Positions 61,311 to 64,000 of a stretch of 64,000 nucleotides of DNA are shown here, in pieces; position 1 is the stretch's first letter; each line of letters starts with the position of its first letter. The DNA is from Jingyaoa shaoxingensis. Lineage in GTDB: Bacteria > Bacillota > Clostridia > Lachnospirales > Lachnospiraceae. Where the stretch lies: positions 744,001 to 808,000 of the forward strand of contig NZ_JACRSZ010000001.1 of the NCBI RefSeq assembly GCF_014385005.1. Reading direction: 5' to 3'. The notes below the pieces were generated by a model. The model did not search any database and was not told where the DNA came from. It worked only from the letters and a program-made list of their open reading frames with translations. The translations under genes and the position numbers were made by a program.

Positions 61311-62132
61311 TTATATTCCTCCCTCTGAGGTCAATGCGTCACGCAGCGCTTCACCAAAAAGATTAAAACCTGCTGTGGTAACAAAAATACAAATTCCGGG
61401 ATAAACAAGCATCTCGGGATGACCGTAAAGTCCTGTTCTTGCTTCATTCATCATTGCCCCCCATTCGGCAGTTCCCTGTGGAAGTCCAAGACCAAGAAAT
61501 GAAAAGCTCGATATCATTATGATTGCAGAAGCAACTCCCGTACTCATATAAACGATGCACTGTGGAAGAATGTTCGGTATAAGGTGTCTGAATATCAGAC
61601 TCACCGTGCTGCAGCCACTTATTCTTGCTGCTGTAATATACTCTTTGCCCATTTCTGTTGCGGCATATGAACGAACCGTTCTTGCAAACCAGGCCCACAT
61701 AGAAATCACGACAGCAACAGCAATATTCTGTATACCGTTTCCGAGAACGCTTATCACAGCAATAGCTGTTATGAGTGATGGAAAGGAAATAAAAACATCA
61801 CAGATAAACGTAATTATCCTGTCCATCTTTTCACCTGCGCAGACACTAAACGTTCCTATAATAAGTCCCAGGATTCCGAGTATCAGCAACATAGGAATAC
61901 TCATTCCTATGGCATATCTTGCACCATATATAAGACGTGAAAGCTCGCATCTTCCAAGCTGATCCGTTCCAAGAGGGTAATCCCCATCTGCCTTGAGGTA
62001 TTTAAGTGATGGATCTATTTGATCTGGTGAATTTGGCGCTATTACAGGCGCAAATATTGCACATATAATTACAATCATAATAAGTATAAGTCCTATAACC
62101 GCCTGTGGTTTCGAAAAAATTTTCTTAGTCAT
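61311..62132 (-). CDS. ABC transporter permease (NikC/OppC-like)
   Basis: 273-residue membrane protein with about six helices. N-terminal FAPVIAPNSPDQID and YPLGTDQLGRCELSRLIYGA are the OppC/NikC signature, with the EAA-type loop near RISGCSTVSLIFRHLIPNI and a GTAEWGAMMNEARTGLY motif. Overlaps the NikB-like gene by 8 bp. Confidence 0.92.
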   Translation of the reverse strand: MTKKIFSKPQAVIGLILIMIVIICAIFAPVIAPNSPDQIDPSLKYLKADGDYPLGTDQLGRCELSRLIYGARYAIGMSIPMLLILGILGLIIGTFSVCAGEKMDRIITFICDVFISFPSLITAIAVISVLGNGIQNIAVAVVISMWAWFARTVRSYAATEMGKEYITAARISGCSTVSLIFRHLIPNILPQCIVYMSTGVASAIIMISSFSFLGLGLPQGTAEWGAMMNEARTGLYGHPEMLVYPGICIFVTTAGFNLFGEALRDALTSEGGI

Positions 62133-63063
62133 TTATCTCCCTTACCATCCACGGGCATATCAGCCTGTTTATCACGTCTGCTGCAAGATTGGTAATCACA
62201 AACACTGTTGCAATTATCACAATACAAGCAGCAGCCGCAGAAGAATCTCCGCTCACAACACAGGAAACAAGATATGTTCCTACTCCGTTCAGTGAAAAAA
62301 CTTTTTCTGCAACAGCACTTCCTGCAAGCATATATCCAAGATACTGACCGAAAAGAGTTATCACAGGAGGCAATGAATTTTTAAATCCGTGCCTCACGAT
62401 TATCTGCCACTCGGACAGTCCTCTTGTCCTTGCATATGCCGCATAATCCGAGCTTATTTCTGAAAGCAATGACGAACGCATTACCCTGATTGCTCCGCAG
62501 GCTGACGGAAATGCCAGTGCAAAAGACGGAAGTATATATCCGCTTATTCCCGCCTTCGGAACAACACTGAATATCGACAGCCTGACCGCAAACAGCAACA
62601 GAAGCATAAATCCAAGCCAGAAAACGGGCAGGCATATCCCACCTATGGTCAATACCCTCACAATATGGTCAAACATTTTGCCATGAAACCTTGCACACAA
62701 AATTGCTATGGAAAAAACAATAATGATCATCCATCCCATTGCCATGATAACAAGTTGGAAAGTTACAGGAAAAAAAGTTTTTATATCGTCAGTTATACTG
62801 TGATACGTAACCACCGATTTTCCCATATCACCCTTAAGCAGTCCTTTCAGCCACAGAAAATAGCGTGTAGGCAGCGGCTTATCAAGTCCCATTTCTTCCC
62901 TCAGGGAATCTACAAGTATTGTGTCACCTGCTGAGTTGCTTCGTATCGCAGCAGCTAACGCCGGATCTTTTCCTGACATTGTCATGAGAATAAAACACAG
63001 TACCGTCACCCCTATAAGAACAGGGATTGTACTTGCAAACCTTTTTATAAAATACTTTTTCAA
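62125..63063 (-). CDS. ABC transporter permease (NikB/OppB-like)
   Basis: 312-residue membrane protein, first gene of the operon. MKKYFIKRFASTIPVLIGVT opening, MGLDKPLPTRYFLWLKGLLKG and TRGLSEWQIIVRHGFKNSLP (EAA loop) are NikB/OppB features. I start at a TTG (63061-63063), five bases after GGAGGGGACC; ten further codons upstream also begin with TTG but lack a ribosome site. A perfect AGTTGCAACT palindrome lies about 22 bp upstream and may be an operator. Confidence 0.9.
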   Translation of the reverse strand: MKKYFIKRFASTIPVLIGVTVLCFILMTMSGKDPALAAAIRSNSAGDTILVDSLREEMGLDKPLPTRYFLWLKGLLKGDMGKSVVTYHSITDDIKTFFPVTFQLVIMAMGWMIIIVFSIAILCARFHGKMFDHIVRVLTIGGICLPVFWLGFMLLLLFAVRLSIFSVVPKAGISGYILPSFALAFPSACGAIRVMRSSLLSEISSDYAAYARTRGLSEWQIIVRHGFKNSLPPVITLFGQYLGYMLAGSAVAEKVFSLNGVGTYLVSCVVSGDSSAAAACIVIIATVFVITNLAADVINRLICPWMVREIND

Positions 63064-63195
63064 GTAGGTCCCCTCCGCATGAGTAAGTTGCAACTAATTT
63101 TCGTTTCATTCTACATAATAGCATGTTTTGAAATAATTTCCACTCCAAAATCTCATACTTTGGCTCCAAAAAAACAGCTCTGCCATTTTAAAACA

Positions 63196-63237
63196 GAAAA
63201 AGACGCAAGCCACATTTCTATGACTCACGCCTTTTTC
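63196..63237 (-). terminator. Hairpin terminator, twin of 34948-34988
   Basis: GAAAAAG / CTTTTTC outer stem around ACGCAAGCCA...TGACTCACGC. The core is almost identical to the hairpin downstream of the DUF1016 gene. It ends the gene at 63258. Confidence 0.75.
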
Positions 63238-63257
63238 TACTCATATTTTAAAAATCT

Positions 63258-63998
63258 TTATTTTCTTTTTCTTTCATACAATTCATACAATTTCCCGCAT
63301 TCCATGCATATCCATCCTGCTTCGCCTGTATATAGCGGATATTTTCGTTCCTTATAATATTCTGTTTCATAATTTTCTATTAATTCCACAAGGTTATTGA
63401 TATCCCCCATCTGAGCGGCAGCCATTCCTGTTATTGCCCACAAAAAGCCAGTTCTTTTTTTATTCAGTTTCTGCCACTGAAACCTTTCCGTAAACTGATC
63501 ATATAATACCTTTTGCTTTTTCTTCTCTTTTACCGGAAATTCATAAATCAGCGGATAAATCTGAGCAACACCATCCGGATAAAATTCTGCCAGGTGATAC
63601 AGATCACTGTTTCCAATAATTCTCCATCTTTGATTCGCATCATCCCAAAATGTCTTTTCTATCTGTCCTTGTATCTTTTTACGTATTTCACTGATTGCCT
63701 GCGTATCTTCCATTCCTGCAAGTTCCAATTCATACATGCCTTTCCATACTTCCAGATTATCCATCAGATAAACTGTTGTATTTTCTTCTGAGACCTGTGT
63801 AATTCCATCCTGCATCAAGCTTTGAATCTTTTTTAATGCAAGGCTGATTCCCTTTTTCCAGTATTCCGGCAGGTCTGTATTTTCTGTCTTTTCCAGATAT
63901 TTTCCCATAAGGAAAAGATACATACCAAGATATCCGTCTTCGGAATCAGCCTTTTCTTTATAAATAAGTTTCCCATTCTCTTTCCTGTAGATTCCCAT
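63258..63998 (-). CDS. Unrecognised protein, probably continuing beyond the window
   Basis: 246 residues visible; the frame is open to the window edge, so the start shown may be internal. Helix-rich with repeated aromatic motifs (LMDNLEVWKGMYELELAGM; YHLAEFYPDGVAQIYPLIYE; WAITGMAAAQMGD), which suggests an alpha/alpha toroid fold as in some glycosidases. No catalytic motif can be named. Confidence 0.55.
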   Translation of the reverse strand: MGIYRKENGKLIYKEKADSEDGYLGMYLFLMGKYLEKTENTDLPEYWKKGISLALKKIQSLMQDGITQVSEENTTVYLMDNLEVWKGMYELELAGMEDTQAISEIRKKIQGQIEKTFWDDANQRWRIIGNSDLYHLAEFYPDGVAQIYPLIYEFPVKEKKKQKVLYDQFTERFQWQKLNKKRTGFLWAITGMAAAQMGDINNLVELIENYETEYYKERKYPLYTGEAGWICMECGKLYELYERKRK

Positions 63999-64000
63999 TT

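Overview
The window reads as a chromosomal segment of a gut-type Firmicute of the Lachnospiraceae kind (Blautia/Ruminococcus-like). The basis is the gene families and layout: two sugar ABC importers without their own ATPase gene, GH43/GH3/GH32/GH91 enzymes, an anaerobic ribonucleotide reductase, CIRCE-controlled small heat shock genes, FeoAB, hybrid histidine kinases with extracytoplasmic binding domains, and degraded mobile elements. This assignment is inference; no rRNA or complete tRNA is present to confirm it.

Layout. 0-5.5 kb: a Gfo/Idh oxidoreductase with a decayed sugar isomerase beside it, an ABC-F ATPase, an Rpn-family nuclease with an internal tandem repeat, and an MBL-fold hydrolase. 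5.6-13.6 kb: a hemicellulose oligosaccharide locus (GH43, GH3, two permeases, binding protein) with a divergent AraC regulator and AraC-type direct repeats at the promoter. 13.7-21.0 kb: a fructan locus made of a GH91 enzyme without a signal peptide, a cytoplasmic GH32, a second binding protein with two permeases, and a LacI regulator with palindromic operators in the leader. The simplest reading is import and intracellular hydrolysis of difructose anhydride or fructo-oligosaccharide. 21.3-29.7 kb: NrdR-boxed nrdD, a GGDEF-REC-HD-GYP protein, a zinc-finger-less DnaJ, an HD phosphohydrolase, and two tandem hsp20 genes behind a CIRCE-overlapped promoter.

29.7-36.3 kb is a gene graveyard. It holds a tyrosine recombinase 3' fragment split by four 53-bp palindromic repeats. 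It also holds a collapsed BREX locus (pglX tail, DUF3800 fragment, DUF3791, AlbA_2 ATP-binding protein, pglZ head), ORF6N and TnpV fragments, and an intact DUF1016 nuclease-like gene. 36.3-43.4 kb is an operon headed by a class I cyclic-di-GMP riboswitch plus terminator. It encodes a binding-protein lipoprotein with a 5'-nucleotidase-C-like tail and two hybrid histidine kinases. With the c-di-GMP enzyme at 24-26 kb this is a plausible second-messenger-to-sensor circuit.

43.5-50 kb alternates mobile debris (DUF1016, TnpV, truncated integrase, truncated AraC) with feoAB and an AraC gene. 50-53.2 kb carries a BAAT-like thioesterase, an LCM-family methyltransferase, a broken methyltransferase and an ApbA/PanE-like reductase. 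53.4-63.1 kb is a probable metallophore/metal uptake region: two ABC half-transporters of the IrtAB/YbtPQ type, an AraC regulator, and a Nik/Opp-type importer. A GTTAG-N6-CTAAC palindrome lies before the ABC pair and before the reductase gene, with a one-mismatch copy before feoA. The window ends inside or at the start of an unrecognised gene.
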